From the NCBI GenBank assembly GCA_034432595.1, contig DAOUBT010000052.1, positions 62,001-126,000 on the forward strand: a DNA stretch of 64,000 nucleotides, read 5' to 3'. The notes under the pieces were generated by a model. It was given only the letters and a program-made list of their open reading frames with translations, did not search any database and was not told the DNA's origin. This stretch comes from DAOTZR01 sp034432595 (GTDB lineage: Bacteria; Chloroflexota; Anaerolineae; B4-G1; SLSP01). The position numbers were made by a program, and so were the translations under genes. Position 1 is the stretch's first letter. Every line of letters begins with the position of its first letter. Shown piece after piece: positions 52,027 to 60,662 of this stretch.

Positions 52027-53778
52027 TTAGCCTCCCACGTCCCAGAACCAGCGTTGCACCAGCTCCCGGCGGTCATCCGGACTTACCGGCAGGGTGAGAG
52101 GGCGTCCACGCGCGTCCACGACCAGGCCAACCAGACCGCCTTGCACGCGCACCTTGCCGCCCCGCCCCGGTCCCAGGCCTATATCGAAACGGCGCAGCGG
52201 CTTAATGTCGAGCAATGCGCTTTGGCCGGGCAACAAGGGCCAGATTTCCAGGTCACCGTAGCGCGCCTCCACATCGAGCACCCCACCGTCATCATAGGCA
52301 ATATGGATTTTGAGAATCGTCTCACCCGGATGAGCTTTGCCAACCGGCGAAATAACCGTGCCCAGAGAAACCAGGGTGCCCGAACTCAGCGCCGCGGCGG
52401 CGGCAACCGGTGAGACACTCGCCAGCGCCCCCAAAGCCGATGCCGCGCGGTTCTGATCGAGCAACACGCGCGTAATCCCTATCGGCTCAAGCCCATCCAA
52501 CACCGCCAGGAGAATGTGCCCGGGGCGGGGCATGTTCACAATTCCCCCGCCAGAAACCACAATCGGATCGAGCCGCGGCATAAGCTCCTCGTAGAGCTTC
52601 GCCCGTCCCGTATCCCAGGTCGGACGCGCCGTGGACATCAGGTTGCGCAGCGCTTCGCGCACAACCGCCTGCTCCACCCACAATTCGCGCGGGTCCTGCG
52701 GCACAGTCCATGGGTAGAGGGTGCGATTGTGCAACACAGCTAACACGTCGTCATCCGGCATGGCTTCGGGCAACCAACGGGTGATGCTCTCCAGGCCACG
52801 CTCCTGCACCCATTGCAACGGGCCCAGGACCAGCCCTTCGCCACCGCGGATGGAAAAGAAAAGACGCTTGTTAAACGTGGCGGCAACGGTCGCACTCGCA
52901 GCCCCCAAATCCACCCCTAAAGCGCCGCGGTCCAGGACGTTTTCCTGATGCCAGAGGTATTCAATAAGCCGCCCAAAAGCCAGCGCCGTCGGCTGAACCG
53001 GTGCGTTGCTCCACTCCATTAAGCGATCAGCCCCCGGCGATGCATGGAAGCGGCGCGTAATATAAATGCGCTCCAGAGCTTCTTGCGTCGGCCCCAAATG
53101 CTCCTGATCCAGGGTGGGACGGACGTTATCTACCACGGTTACATTAGTGATGGAACTGAGCAATTTGTTAACCGCGTTCGCCACGCGCGCGTTGCCCGCA
53201 AAAATGACCTCCGGACGCTTGCCCTGATCAATCATCGAAATGCCCACGCGCAGCGCCTCAGCCAGCTCCACCACGGGACGCGCGGCACCGCCATCCACCC
53301 CGCCTACCAGCAGCACCACATCGGGATGCAGGTCGCGCACCGTGCGCGCCCAATGCTCTTCCGGTGAGAGCAGGCTACCCTCGCGCATGATCGTACCGAC
53401 AACCTGAGCATACGTGCCCGTCACGGCACGACGCGCACTTTCCAGGCTCATCTCGCGCACCAGCCCGGCCAGCAACACGCGCAGCGGTTGCGGCGCGCTC
53501 ATCGTCACCACAAACGCATCCACCCCGCGCATCCCCTCATACGGAGTAAGGATGCGCGCACTGCCGTACAACTCCCGCCCCACGATTTGCTCTATCTCTT
53601 CTACCGCGTGAAACACGCCGATACTGACATCGTTCCAGGGGGGATTGTTCGTGGTCAGCGTTGCAGCCTGTGCAACCAGGCGATAGCTATCCTCAACGCG
53701 CTCAAAGAGCAGCACCTTGGTGAGGATGGCCCCACAATCGGCGACCAGAATGGAGTCTATCGCGTGTTCTTCTGCCAT
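52027..53778 (-). CDS. GlmL/MutL-family ASKHA ATPase-like protein
   Basis: The 583 residues match the glutamate mutase L family of actin-like (ASKHA) folds: ILVADCGAILTKVLLFE (phosphate 1), VVLLVGGVDGGAARPVVELAEALR, PEVIFAGNARVANAV, LGVDLGAASATVAA and VVSGGGIVNMPRPGHILLAVLDGLEP. GlmL relatives are chaperone-like partners of B12-dependent mutases, but no glmS/glmE-type mutase gene is in the window. The GlmL fold is followed by a C-terminal beta region (ILKIHIAYDDGGVLDVEARYGD). It begins 3 bp after a membrane gene and ends 3 bp before the next. Confidence 0.82.
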   Translation of the reverse strand: MAEEHAIDSILVADCGAILTKVLLFERVEDSYRLVAQAATLTTNNPPWNDVSIGVFHAVEEIEQIVGRELYGSARILTPYEGMRGVDAFVVTMSAPQPLRVLLAGLVREMSLESARRAVTGTYAQVVGTIMREGSLLSPEEHWARTVRDLHPDVVLLVGGVDGGAARPVVELAEALRVGISMIDQGKRPEVIFAGNARVANAVNKLLSSITNVTVVDNVRPTLDQEHLGPTQEALERIYITRRFHASPGADRLMEWSNAPVQPTALAFGRLIEYLWHQENVLDRGALGVDLGAASATVAATFNKRLFFSIRGGEGLVLGPLQWVQERGLESITRWLPEAMPDDDVLAVLHNRTLYPWTVPQDPRELWVEQAVVREALRNLMSTARPTWDTGRAKLYEELMPRLDPIVVSGGGIVNMPRPGHILLAVLDGLEPIGITRVLLDQNRAASALGALASVSPVAAAAALSSGTLVSLGTVISPVGKAHPGETILKIHIAYDDGGVLDVEARYGDLEIWPLLPGQSALLDIKPLRRFDIGLGPGRGGKVRVQGGLVGLVVDARGRPLTLPVSPDDRRELVQRWFWDVGG

Positions 53779-53781
53779 CGC

Positions 53782-54450
53782 CTATAGCCCTATATTCAAG
53801 AGTGAAAACAACCAATCGGTCATGATAGCCAGGCGGTTCACCAGCACGATCAGGGAAGAGGTCAGCGCGCCGGCATAAGCCACCGCCAATCCGATAATCA
53901 GCAAATAGCGGCTGATGCGTTTAATCCAGATTTGGCCTGTGCGGGCCTGTCCGATTTGTGGCTCCGGACGTGGAGAAAAGCCCAACAGCGCAATGATGGT
54001 GCCAGCCAGCACCAACAAGCCGTTGAACACATTGCCCAGCCCGGCTTTCAGGGAAAGCCCACTCCCGGCGGCGTCAATCTGCGGAATGACTGTCCCCAGC
54101 AGCGCGCCGGAAAAAGCCACCGCCACCCCACTCCCCAACAAAATCGCCATAGAGACGTTGCCCAGCCGGGAAAAGCGTGGGAAACCCTTGAAGAGCAGCA
54201 AGGCCCCCAGCAGCAAGGGAATAGCGTAGTAAAGGCGCAGGTCCGCCGATTGATTGGGATCCATCATCAAAACCAGCCAGTTATCCCGCAGATAGCCCAA
54301 GACCAGCGCCATGGCGTACCCCGCGCCCACGCCCACAAGCACGGCCAACGCCCAGCGGTACAACACCGTATCGCCGAACAAATAACTCAGCAGCAGCACC
54401 GTGAGCACGGCCCCCGCGAGTCCAATGAGCAGCTCAAGAGACACCGGCAT
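53782..54450 (-). CDS. Multi-pass membrane protein of the GlmL operon
   Basis: 222 residues with about six hydrophobic helices (first LELLIGLAGAVLTVLLLSYLFG). A short loop VLMMDPNQSADLRLYYAIP and the linker SPRPEPQIGQARTGQIWIKRI are polar. No catalytic motif. It is 3 bp after the zinc-ribbon gene and 3 bp before the GlmL gene. Confidence 0.75.
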   Translation of the reverse strand: MPVSLELLIGLAGAVLTVLLLSYLFGDTVLYRWALAVLVGVGAGYAMALVLGYLRDNWLVLMMDPNQSADLRLYYAIPLLLGALLLFKGFPRFSRLGNVSMAILLGSGVAVAFSGALLGTVIPQIDAAGSGLSLKAGLGNVFNGLLVLAGTIIALLGFSPRPEPQIGQARTGQIWIKRISRYLLIIGLAVAYAGALTSSLIVLVNRLAIMTDWLFSLLNIGL

Positions 54451-54453
54451 AGC

Positions 54454-56829
54454 CTACGCCGCTCCTTTCTTGCGCGTTATCACAGTCCACAAAGTGCCTG
54501 CTATCAGCAGGAACATAGCGACCCATTGCGTGCCCACCCAGGCATTCAACTGTCGTTGTTGCAGTGGATACTGTGCCAGTGTGCCACCGGAGCGCTGTGC
54601 CAGATACGCGGCTCCGTCCTGTGCGCCGGTCAACACCCCTTTCAGGTTCTCGATGTCGAGATAAGGGATCATCAGACTACCCACAGCGTTGTTCAAACCC
54701 GCCAGCACAGGCAGACGCGGCCCCACCGTGTTCTGCTCAATCCACCAGCGCAGATGGTCGGAGCGCGCCGCAAGCACAATCAAGAGGTCGTAGCGTTGAC
54801 CAGCCTCCTTGCTCATCGTCAGGTACATCGCGATGCCGGTCGTTGTCCCGGGCAGGTAACCGGGGGTTTTCCAACTTTGCTGCCAGGCCGGGTCCATTTT
54901 CAAGCTGTTGATGAGGCCCACGCCTTCCGGAAGGGTCGTCACCCAATCCACCGCCACTTCCCGCGCAGCCAGATGACCGAGCAGCGGCTCCACCAGGAAG
55001 CGCATTTCCGCCTCCTCAGCCGGTCCGTATTCCAGCGCGACGAGCACGCGATCCCCCGCGTTCAGACTTTCGACAGTCTGCACGAAATCCGTCAGCCCTC
55101 TTGAAGAAGGTAACGGCGCCTGCACCGGCACGGGGAAGCCCAACACCGTCCAGAAGATCACCGTCAGCAGGGCAAGCGCGATGATCCACCGCGCCAGGGT
55201 CTCGCCAAACCCAGGCCGCATACGCTGACGGGCCATCTTCCGCTGCGCGCTGCGCGGTTGCTCCAGCAACGTCTGCCACAGCTTCGCGCGCTCCAACACG
55301 ACCGACGGCAAATCATAACGCGGCACAGGCTGATAATCGGCAGGAATGTCCACCACAGCTTCCGGTTGCAACAGCCCCTTCATCCCCGAAAGAGGCCCAC
55401 CCTCGGTCTCCGTGGCCTGTGTGATAAACTGTTCCAGCGTCATTCCTTCCGGGCGCGGTGCGCCGGTAGGCTTGAGTTCCTGCAACCATTCAGGAATCTC
55501 GGCCCGCACCAGCTCGCCGCCAAGCACATCCAGACTATCTTCCAACGCTGCGGCATCGGTGAAGACAGAACCGGTCGCACCGGCGGACGCCACCTCGCCA
55601 AAGCTATCTTCCGGGCGCAGGGCGCGCAGCCACTCCGGCACGTTCGCGCGGGCCAGCTCATCCGTGGTCGGTTTACGCGGCGTGGGGGCGGGCGTCAAAT
55701 CCGGCACAAAAGGCTCGACGGATTCTTCTTCTTCCGTTTCTGGAATGAGGAAAGCACCCTGATCGGGAGCGGAGGGCAAATCCTGTGGCGCAAGGGCCTT
55801 CAACCAATCTGGAACGGCTTCCGTTGACTCGCCAACCGTGGGAGCTGCTGCGGCTTCCTCCTCAACGCCGGGTAGCCACAGACCTGCTCCGGCGGGCACA
55901 GGGCCTTCGATGATCAGCTCCTCCCTGCCAGCTTCAACCGTTGTCCCCGGCGCGGCGATGCTGCTCAACCAATCCGGCAACGCCGCCTCTTCCTCCTCCG
56001 CGACGGGAGCCGCCGCTTCCGGCGCGGGCGCAGCGATGCCGCTCAACCAATCCGGCAGGCCCGCTTCCTCCTCCGCGGCGGGGGCCGCCGCCTCCGGCGC
56101 GGGCGCAGCGATGCCGCTCAACCAATCCGGCAGGCCCGCCTCCTCCTCCGCGGCGGGGGCCGCCGCTTCCGGCGCGGGCGCAGCGATGCCGCTCAGCCAA
56201 TCCGGCAGGCCCGCTTCCTCCTCCGCAGCGGGAGGCGCTGCTTCCGGCGCGGGCGCGGCGAGGCCGCTCAGCCAATCCGGCAGGCCCGCTTCCTCCTCCG
56301 CGGCGGGGGCCGCCACTTCCGGCGCGGGCGCAGCGATGCCGCTCAGCCAATCCGGCAGGCCCGCTTCCTCCTCCGCGGCCTCCGCGGTGGGAGCCGCCTT
56401 CTCTTCCTCGGAAGGCAGAATACCCAATAGCCAGTCCGGCAACTCAACCGCTTCTGCAGCGCTTTCTTTTTCCTCAAATTCAGGCTGGGACTCTGTTGCC
56501 GGGATAGGGGTCTCGTCTATCAGCCCGGTCATCCAATCCGGCAAATCCCCCAACTCTCCCGTTTTGCCCAAATCGGAACGCACAGGCAAAGAGATGGAAC
56601 GCACAGGTTCTTCTGGCTCCTGTGCGGCTGCAGCAGCCGGTTGCCGTGGCATCATCGCGTCCGCAGGAATCAGGCGCGCGTGGCATTTATCGCAGAAAAC
56701 GTTGCCGGCAGGATTCAGCGTGTTGCAGACCGGGCAACGAATCTGCGTGCGTTGAAGCGGTGCGCCGCAGGTGTTACAAAAGCGGCTATTATCGGGATTG
56801 ATGGCTCCGCATTTTGCGCAACGGATCAT
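54454..56829 (-). CDS. Double zinc-ribbon protein with 11 PDWL motifs and two membrane helices
   Basis: The 791-residue protein begins with two zinc ribbons (C4, C7, C18, C21; C32, C35, C46, C49). An acidic, Ala-rich repeat region follows with 11 [LVI]P[DE]W[LM] motifs. The central repeats (LPDWLSGIAAPAPE...) recur every 25 residues. Then come a membrane helix (about 545-565), a predicted Rossmann-like extracytoplasmic domain with GDRVLVALEYGPAEE, and a final membrane helix (about 762-785). Topology suggests a cytoplasmic docking tail and an external sensor. Function unknown. Starts 3 bp downstream of the previous gene stop. Confidence 0.8.
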   Translation of the reverse strand: MIRCAKCGAINPDNSRFCNTCGAPLQRTQIRCPVCNTLNPAGNVFCDKCHARLIPADAMMPRQPAAAAAQEPEEPVRSISLPVRSDLGKTGELGDLPDWMTGLIDETPIPATESQPEFEEKESAAEAVELPDWLLGILPSEEEKAAPTAEAAEEEAGLPDWLSGIAAPAPEVAAPAAEEEAGLPDWLSGLAAPAPEAAPPAAEEEAGLPDWLSGIAAPAPEAAAPAAEEEAGLPDWLSGIAAPAPEAAAPAAEEEAGLPDWLSGIAAPAPEAAAPVAEEEEAALPDWLSSIAAPGTTVEAGREELIIEGPVPAGAGLWLPGVEEEAAAAPTVGESTEAVPDWLKALAPQDLPSAPDQGAFLIPETEEEESVEPFVPDLTPAPTPRKPTTDELARANVPEWLRALRPEDSFGEVASAGATGSVFTDAAALEDSLDVLGGELVRAEIPEWLQELKPTGAPRPEGMTLEQFITQATETEGGPLSGMKGLLQPEAVVDIPADYQPVPRYDLPSVVLERAKLWQTLLEQPRSAQRKMARQRMRPGFGETLARWIIALALLTVIFWTVLGFPVPVQAPLPSSRGLTDFVQTVESLNAGDRVLVALEYGPAEEAEMRFLVEPLLGHLAAREVAVDWVTTLPEGVGLINSLKMDPAWQQSWKTPGYLPGTTTGIAMYLTMSKEAGQRYDLLIVLAARSDHLRWWIEQNTVGPRLPVLAGLNNAVGSLMIPYLDIENLKGVLTGAQDGAAYLAQRSGGTLAQYPLQQRQLNAWVGTQWVAMFLLIAGTLWTVITRKKGAA
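55966..56400. repeat. 75-bp tandem repeats inside the PDWL gene
   Basis: At least five near-identical 75-bp units, with the same phase at 56038, 56113, 56188, 56263 and 56338, encode LPDWLSGIAAPAPE-type 25-residue repeats. The identity at DNA level implies recent expansion or gene conversion. Confidence 0.85.
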
Positions 56830-56832
56830 GGT

Positions 56833-57447
56833 TTATTCTTCGCTTTGAGGCCGATCCACACCCAAAATGAAGCGCAGACCAGCCAGGATGGTGCCTAAAG
56901 CCACGCCCAGCACCAGGCCGCGCAAACCGGCCATGGCCGGGACCCTTTGAATCCATACTGCCACCGCGCCGAAAACGGGCAGGACCGGAATGGTCCCTAC
57001 CAGCATGAACGCAACCACAGCCACAAACAGCACGACTTCATCAAGAGGGCGCACCCGCGCCATGCGAATGCCAGCCAGCAACAGCGTGACCGCAGTCAGG
57101 CCCATCAGCGCGGCCTCACCGGGGACGAGGATACCTTGCAGCAGTAAGCGGCTGTATTCCCCTTCCGGCCCCTGCGCGTACACCACCACCAGGGTGATGA
57201 GCGCCGATACCACCGTCAGAATCCCCATCACCCCCTGCCGTTTCATCTTCAAGCGCGCCAGATTGATGCGCACCAGGTGCAGGAAAGCCAGAATAAAAGC
57301 AAAAACGGCGATCATCATCGCCCACTGAAGGAGCAGGAAGCGAATTTCACGCAGCGGGGAGACAGGCATCAACGTGCCGAGCAAAATCAACACAGCTGTG
57401 AGAATCCCGACAGAAGTTATGCCCCAACGTTTGAGCAGCTTGAGCAT
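56833..57447 (-). CDS. Multi-pass membrane protein of the GlmL operon
   Basis: The ATG at 57447 (GGAGG nine bases upstream) gives 204 residues; the frame is open 31 codons upstream, over the end of the preceding gene. About six helices, starting MLKLLKRWGITSVGILTAVLILLG. It ends with GVDRPQSEE. No motif is recognised. It precedes the PDWL-repeat gene by 3 bp. Confidence 0.72.
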   Translation of the reverse strand: MLKLLKRWGITSVGILTAVLILLGTLMPVSPLREIRFLLLQWAMMIAVFAFILAFLHLVRINLARLKMKRQGVMGILTVVSALITLVVVYAQGPEGEYSRLLLQGILVPGEAALMGLTAVTLLLAGIRMARVRPLDEVVLFVAVVAFMLVGTIPVLPVFGAVAVWIQRVPAMAGLRGLVLGVALGTILAGLRFILGVDRPQSEE

Positions 57448-57452
57448 AAGCG

Positions 57453-58208
57453 TTAGCCTCCTCCCAGGCCAAAAAGCGCCAGCAACCCGGCGAGAACCAT
57501 GGCCGCAATCAGCACCCAGCGCAGCAGTTCCTGCGTCCACAGGCTGGCGCGGTGGATAGGGCCACCTTGCGCAGCGGTGCTGCCGGAGAAGAAATCCTCC
57601 CCCATGGCGAGGTCATCGTTGAGCATGACGGGGTACATGGCCGCCAGCCCCTGAGGAGAGACCGCGCCGCCCATCACAGAGACGCCGTGCCGTTCCCCCG
57701 CGTCCAGGAGCAGGCCGGCTTCCTGATCGAAGACACCCATCACAATGTTAGAGCCACCTTCGGCCTTATAAAGTTGTGTGGCGGCCATGGCGGCGTAAGT
57801 GACAGGGGACGCCGCCACGTACTGCACCAGAGTGGGCCGGTAACGCTTCACGTTGCCAATGCGGGCATAGGCACGGCGCATCATGTCATCCGCCAGAAGG
57901 TAAAGGGTGGGATTGCCCGTGCTGATGATGGGAGGCGTGTCGTAAGCTGCCGCCAGGTTCAACAGTTGGCTGAGACCCTGAAAAGCTGTAATCGAAGTGA
58001 GCGCATCCTGCCCCGTGATGTCTCCGCGCCCCAAAGCCAGATGCAACAGCGTGCCGCCTTCCGCCGCGCGTCCAACCTCCTCCGCCAGGGCCTGAAACAG
58101 AGGATAGTGGCGCACGTCCAGCGCGTGCCGACGCTGCCGGATGATGTAATAAGCCAGGCTGCCGCCAGCGATCAACGTGGCGATAAGGGCCAGGGTTGTT
58201 GGACTCAT
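57453..58208 (-). CDS. Membrane-anchored Rossmann-like protein (possibly DUF6754) of the GlmL operon
   Basis: 251 residues: an N-terminal anchor (about 5-25), a soluble domain (HLALGRGDITGQDALTSITAFQGLSQLLNLAAAYDTPPIISTGNPTLYLLADDMMRRAY) and a C-terminal helix (about 230-248). It recalls DUF6754-type proteins, but I am not certain. It overlaps the upstream gene by ATGA and is followed closely by the next. Confidence 0.7.
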   Translation of the reverse strand: MSPTTLALIATLIAGGSLAYYIIRQRRHALDVRHYPLFQALAEEVGRAAEGGTLLHLALGRGDITGQDALTSITAFQGLSQLLNLAAAYDTPPIISTGNPTLYLLADDMMRRAYARIGNVKRYRPTLVQYVAASPVTYAAMAATQLYKAEGGSNIVMGVFDQEAGLLLDAGERHGVSVMGGAVSPQGLAAMYPVMLNDDLAMGEDFFSGSTAAQGGPIHRASLWTQELLRWVLIAAMVLAGLLALFGLGGG

Positions 58209-58426
58209 GCTTCAGGTTTTCCTTCCAGCTCACGCTGCATGGATGAAAGAGCTGCCAGGAAGTGTCTCTGCCCTTCTGCAGGCCAGAAAGGTTCCAACAG
58301 CTCCATAACGGGAGCAAACAGGTTTGTGCCCAGGCGTAACACTTCCAGACCCAGCCAGGCTGGAGTTTCCAGACCACTCGCGCGCATCCAGGCTACCCAA
58401 CGCGCGGACGTCTTCTCGTCGAGCAT
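58205..58426 (-). CDS. 73-residue protein opening the GlmL operon
   Basis: A small Trp-rich helical protein (ARWVAWMRASGLETPAWLGLEVLRLG...MELLEPFWPAEGQRHFLAAL) with GGGGGG-rich leader before the ATG. It overlaps the next start (ATGA). It is the promoter-proximal gene of the operon; function unknown. Confidence 0.65.
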   Translation of the reverse strand: MLDEKTSARWVAWMRASGLETPAWLGLEVLRLGTNLFAPVMELLEPFWPAEGQRHFLAALSSMQRELEGKPEA

Positions 58427-58454
58427 AGCGTCGCCCCCCTATCAAGATGTAAAA

Positions 58455-58482
58455 AGTTTAGACGCAAGCCCAAAAAATGCAA
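58455..58482 (-). promoter_or_regulatory. Second (proximal) promoter of the GlmL operon
   Basis: TTGCAT (58482-58477), 16-bp spacer and TAAACT (58460-58455) on the minus strand, 29 bp before the first ATG. Confidence 0.5.
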
Positions 58483-58496
58483 GTGTGATATTTTTA

Positions 58497-58525
58497 AGTA
58501 TAGCACGGTTTGAACAGTGTGGCAA
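58497..58525 (-). promoter_or_regulatory. Distal promoter of the GlmL operon
   Basis: TTGCCA (58525-58520), 17-bp spacer and TATACT preceded by TGC (58505-58497) on the minus strand. It is the best-looking promoter in the window. Confidence 0.7.
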
Positions 58526-58574
58526 AAAACTTGCTGCAAACGAAAGCCGAGCAGCGGCACCCTGCGGAACGCTG

Positions 58575-58603
58575 TTGCCCTGAAGGCCGGCTTGTGTTAT
58601 ACT
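58575..58603 (+). promoter_or_regulatory. Promoter of the diacylglycerol-kinase-like gene
   Basis: TTGCCC (58575-58580), 17-bp spacer and TATACT (58598-58603), with TG in the extended -10 position. Divergent from the GlmL operon promoters. Confidence 0.65.
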
Positions 58604-58663
58604 CCACATGTCTGCAGCGGGCTGCAGGTCTGGACTTTATCTTTGCCCCATGTGGGTTGCGAG

Positions 58664-59623
58664 ATGAATTATAAGGGACTCCTCATTTACAATCCGGCCG
58701 CTGGACCCTGGGAGGTTCAGGGGCTATTGAAGCGTCTGCTTCAGGCGCTGCGTCAGGAATATGGTTGGTCGGTGGAGCTGCTCCAGACCGAACAGGTGGG
58801 GGACGCAACGCGCTTAGCGCAGGAAGCCGTGCGCGCGCGGTATGATATGGTATTGGCCGCGGGGGGCGACGGCACGGTCAACGAGATTGCCAACGGCCTG
58901 TGCAGCAGCGATACCATCCTGGGCATCGTGCCGGTGGGAACGGGTAATATTCTGGCAAGGCAGCTTGGAATGCCCGGCCTTTCGATTATTACACCCACCT
59001 TGAGCGTGGATACGCTGGTGCAGACGCTGGGACGCAGCCGCATTCAGCGTGTGGATATGGGCCGCGCCAATGGCACGCATTTTGTCGCTTACGGCGGCGT
59101 GGGCTTTGATGCGGAGGTCATCCACCAGATGGAACCGCGCCCCAAGCATTTGAAGCGCCTTGGTATCTGGCCGTATGTGGTGGCTTCCTTCATCATTGCT
59201 GCCGATTTCCGTGGCTCAAAGGCGCGCATCATCGTGGAAGGTGGACGGCGTTTTAACGCGCGCGTGATTATGGCGATTGCCACCAACATTCAACACTACG
59301 GCGCTTTTAACGTGGCGCGGCAGGCACGCATGGATGATGGACTGCTCGACATCTTCATTTTCCGGGGCATGGGGTTTCGTTACACCTTCCGCCATTTCCT
59401 GCGCCTGTGGAGCGGACGCCATTTAAGTGACCCGGAGATTGTGCAGATTCTGGCGCGGCGCGTGGAAATTCAGACGGTACCTCCCCTCAGCATCCAGGTG
59501 GATGGGGAACAGCGGGGACAAACGCCGGTGGTGTTCGACCTGGAACCGGGCGCGCTGCGCCTCCTGGTGCCACCGCAAGCTCCTGTTACCCTGTTTAGCT
59601 TACCCCCGGAGGTTTACTTGTGA
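58664..59623 (+). CDS. Diacylglycerol kinase-family lipid kinase (YegS/BmrU-like)
   Basis: The start at MNYKGLLIYNPAAGP (319 residues) is chosen because it matches the family N-terminus and follows the promoter; the frame is open further upstream through the promoter. The nucleotide-binding GGDGTVNEIANGL and VPVGTGNILARQLG are clear, with a C-terminal beta domain (YGGVGFDAEVI, DGLLDIFIF). Members phosphorylate diacylglycerol or other lipids; the substrate is unknown. There is no strong SD. It overlaps the cax start by GTGA. Confidence 0.92.
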   Translation: MNYKGLLIYNPAAGPWEVQGLLKRLLQALRQEYGWSVELLQTEQVGDATRLAQEAVRARYDMVLAAGGDGTVNEIANGLCSSDTILGIVPVGTGNILARQLGMPGLSIITPTLSVDTLVQTLGRSRIQRVDMGRANGTHFVAYGGVGFDAEVIHQMEPRPKHLKRLGIWPYVVASFIIAADFRGSKARIIVEGGRRFNARVIMAIATNIQHYGAFNVARQARMDDGLLDIFIFRGMGFRYTFRHFLRLWSGRHLSDPEIVQILARRVEIQTVPPLSIQVDGEQRGQTPVVFDLEPGALRLLVPPQAPVTLFSLPPEVYL

Positions 59624-60654
59624 AAATTTTACGTTGGTTCCTGCTGGCAATTCCTTTGGCCCTCGTGGCCGAAGTTCTGCACGCTCCGGCGGTGCTCACG
59701 TTTATCCTGGCCGCACTTGGGATTATCCCCCTGGCAGCTCTGCTGGGTGAAGGCACCGAGGGCGTTGCGGGCTACCTCGGCTCACGGCTGGGCGGCCTGC
59801 TCAACGCAACCCTGGGCAATGCCGCTGAACTGATCATCACCATTCTGGCGATTCGACAGGGCTTACTGGAGGTGGTCAAGGCCTCCATCACCGGCTCCAT
59901 TGTGGGTAACTTGCTTTTGGTGATGGGGATGAGCTTCGTGCTGGGTGGCCTGAAGAACGGAAGACAGCGCTTTGAGCGCACCGAGGCCGGACACAAAGCG
60001 ACGATGCTTTTCCTGGCCTTGATTGCTTTAGGCGTGCCCTCGCTTTTTGGTCACGCCCTTGAGGTTACCCATCACGAAGGCGTGGAATCGCTGAGCCTGG
60101 GGACAGCGGCGGTGATGTTGTTGGTTTACGGGCTTTACCTCCTCTACACGATGCGCGACGCACCGGCCCTGCCGGAAACCCACACCGCACCCTCTATGTC
60201 CCTGCGGCGCGCCCTCCTTCTTCTGGCGGGAAGCACCCTGGGCATGGTCGTCATGAGCGAAGTGCTGGTCAAGAGCATTGAACCAGCCCTGGCAGCCATA
60301 GGCTGGACGGAGTTCTTCGTGGGTGTGATGGTTGTGCCCCTGGTGGGCAATATCGCCGAGCACCTGGTGGCCGTGCAGGTGGCGCGTGACAATCAAATGG
60401 ATTTGAGCCTGGAAATCGCCCTTGGGTCAAGTCTGCAAATCGCGCTTTTTGTCGCGCCCCTGCTGGTCTTCATCAGCCTGTGGATGGGGAATCCGCTGAC
60501 GCTGCTCTTCAATCCCTTTGAGCTGGCGGCGCTGGGCGCGGCAGCCTTGATTGCGGCCATGGTCGCACAAGATGGCGAATCCACCTGGTTAGAAGGGGTA
60601 CAGCTTATTGCGGTGTACCTCATGGTAGGCATCGCCTTTTTCTTCTTGCCTTAA
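59620..60654 (+). CDS. cax: Calcium/proton exchanger (CaCA family)
   Basis: A 344-residue, 11-helix antiporter. It starts at GTG overlapping the previous TGA (GGAGG seven bases upstream). Both alpha repeats are present: NATLGNAAELIITILAIRQGLLEVVKASITGSIVGNLLLVMG and VPLVGNIAEHLVAVQVARDNQMDLSLEIALGSSLQIALFVAP, with the conserved GNAAE and GNIAEH acids. It exchanges cytoplasmic Ca2+ for H+. Linked in transcript to the lipid kinase. Confidence 0.95.
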   Translation: MKILRWFLLAIPLALVAEVLHAPAVLTFILAALGIIPLAALLGEGTEGVAGYLGSRLGGLLNATLGNAAELIITILAIRQGLLEVVKASITGSIVGNLLLVMGMSFVLGGLKNGRQRFERTEAGHKATMLFLALIALGVPSLFGHALEVTHHEGVESLSLGTAAVMLLVYGLYLLYTMRDAPALPETHTAPSMSLRRALLLLAGSTLGMVVMSEVLVKSIEPALAAIGWTEFFVGVMVVPLVGNIAEHLVAVQVARDNQMDLSLEIALGSSLQIALFVAPLLVFISLWMGNPLTLLFNPFELAALGAAALIAAMVAQDGESTWLEGVQLIAVYLMVGIAFFFLP

Positions 60655-60662
60655 GGAGCATC

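Noticed and set aside
52027..53778. DNA mismatch repair protein MutL
   Set aside because: The name MutL is shared, but the sequence has the ASKHA fold of glutamate mutase L and lacks the GHKL ATPase motifs.
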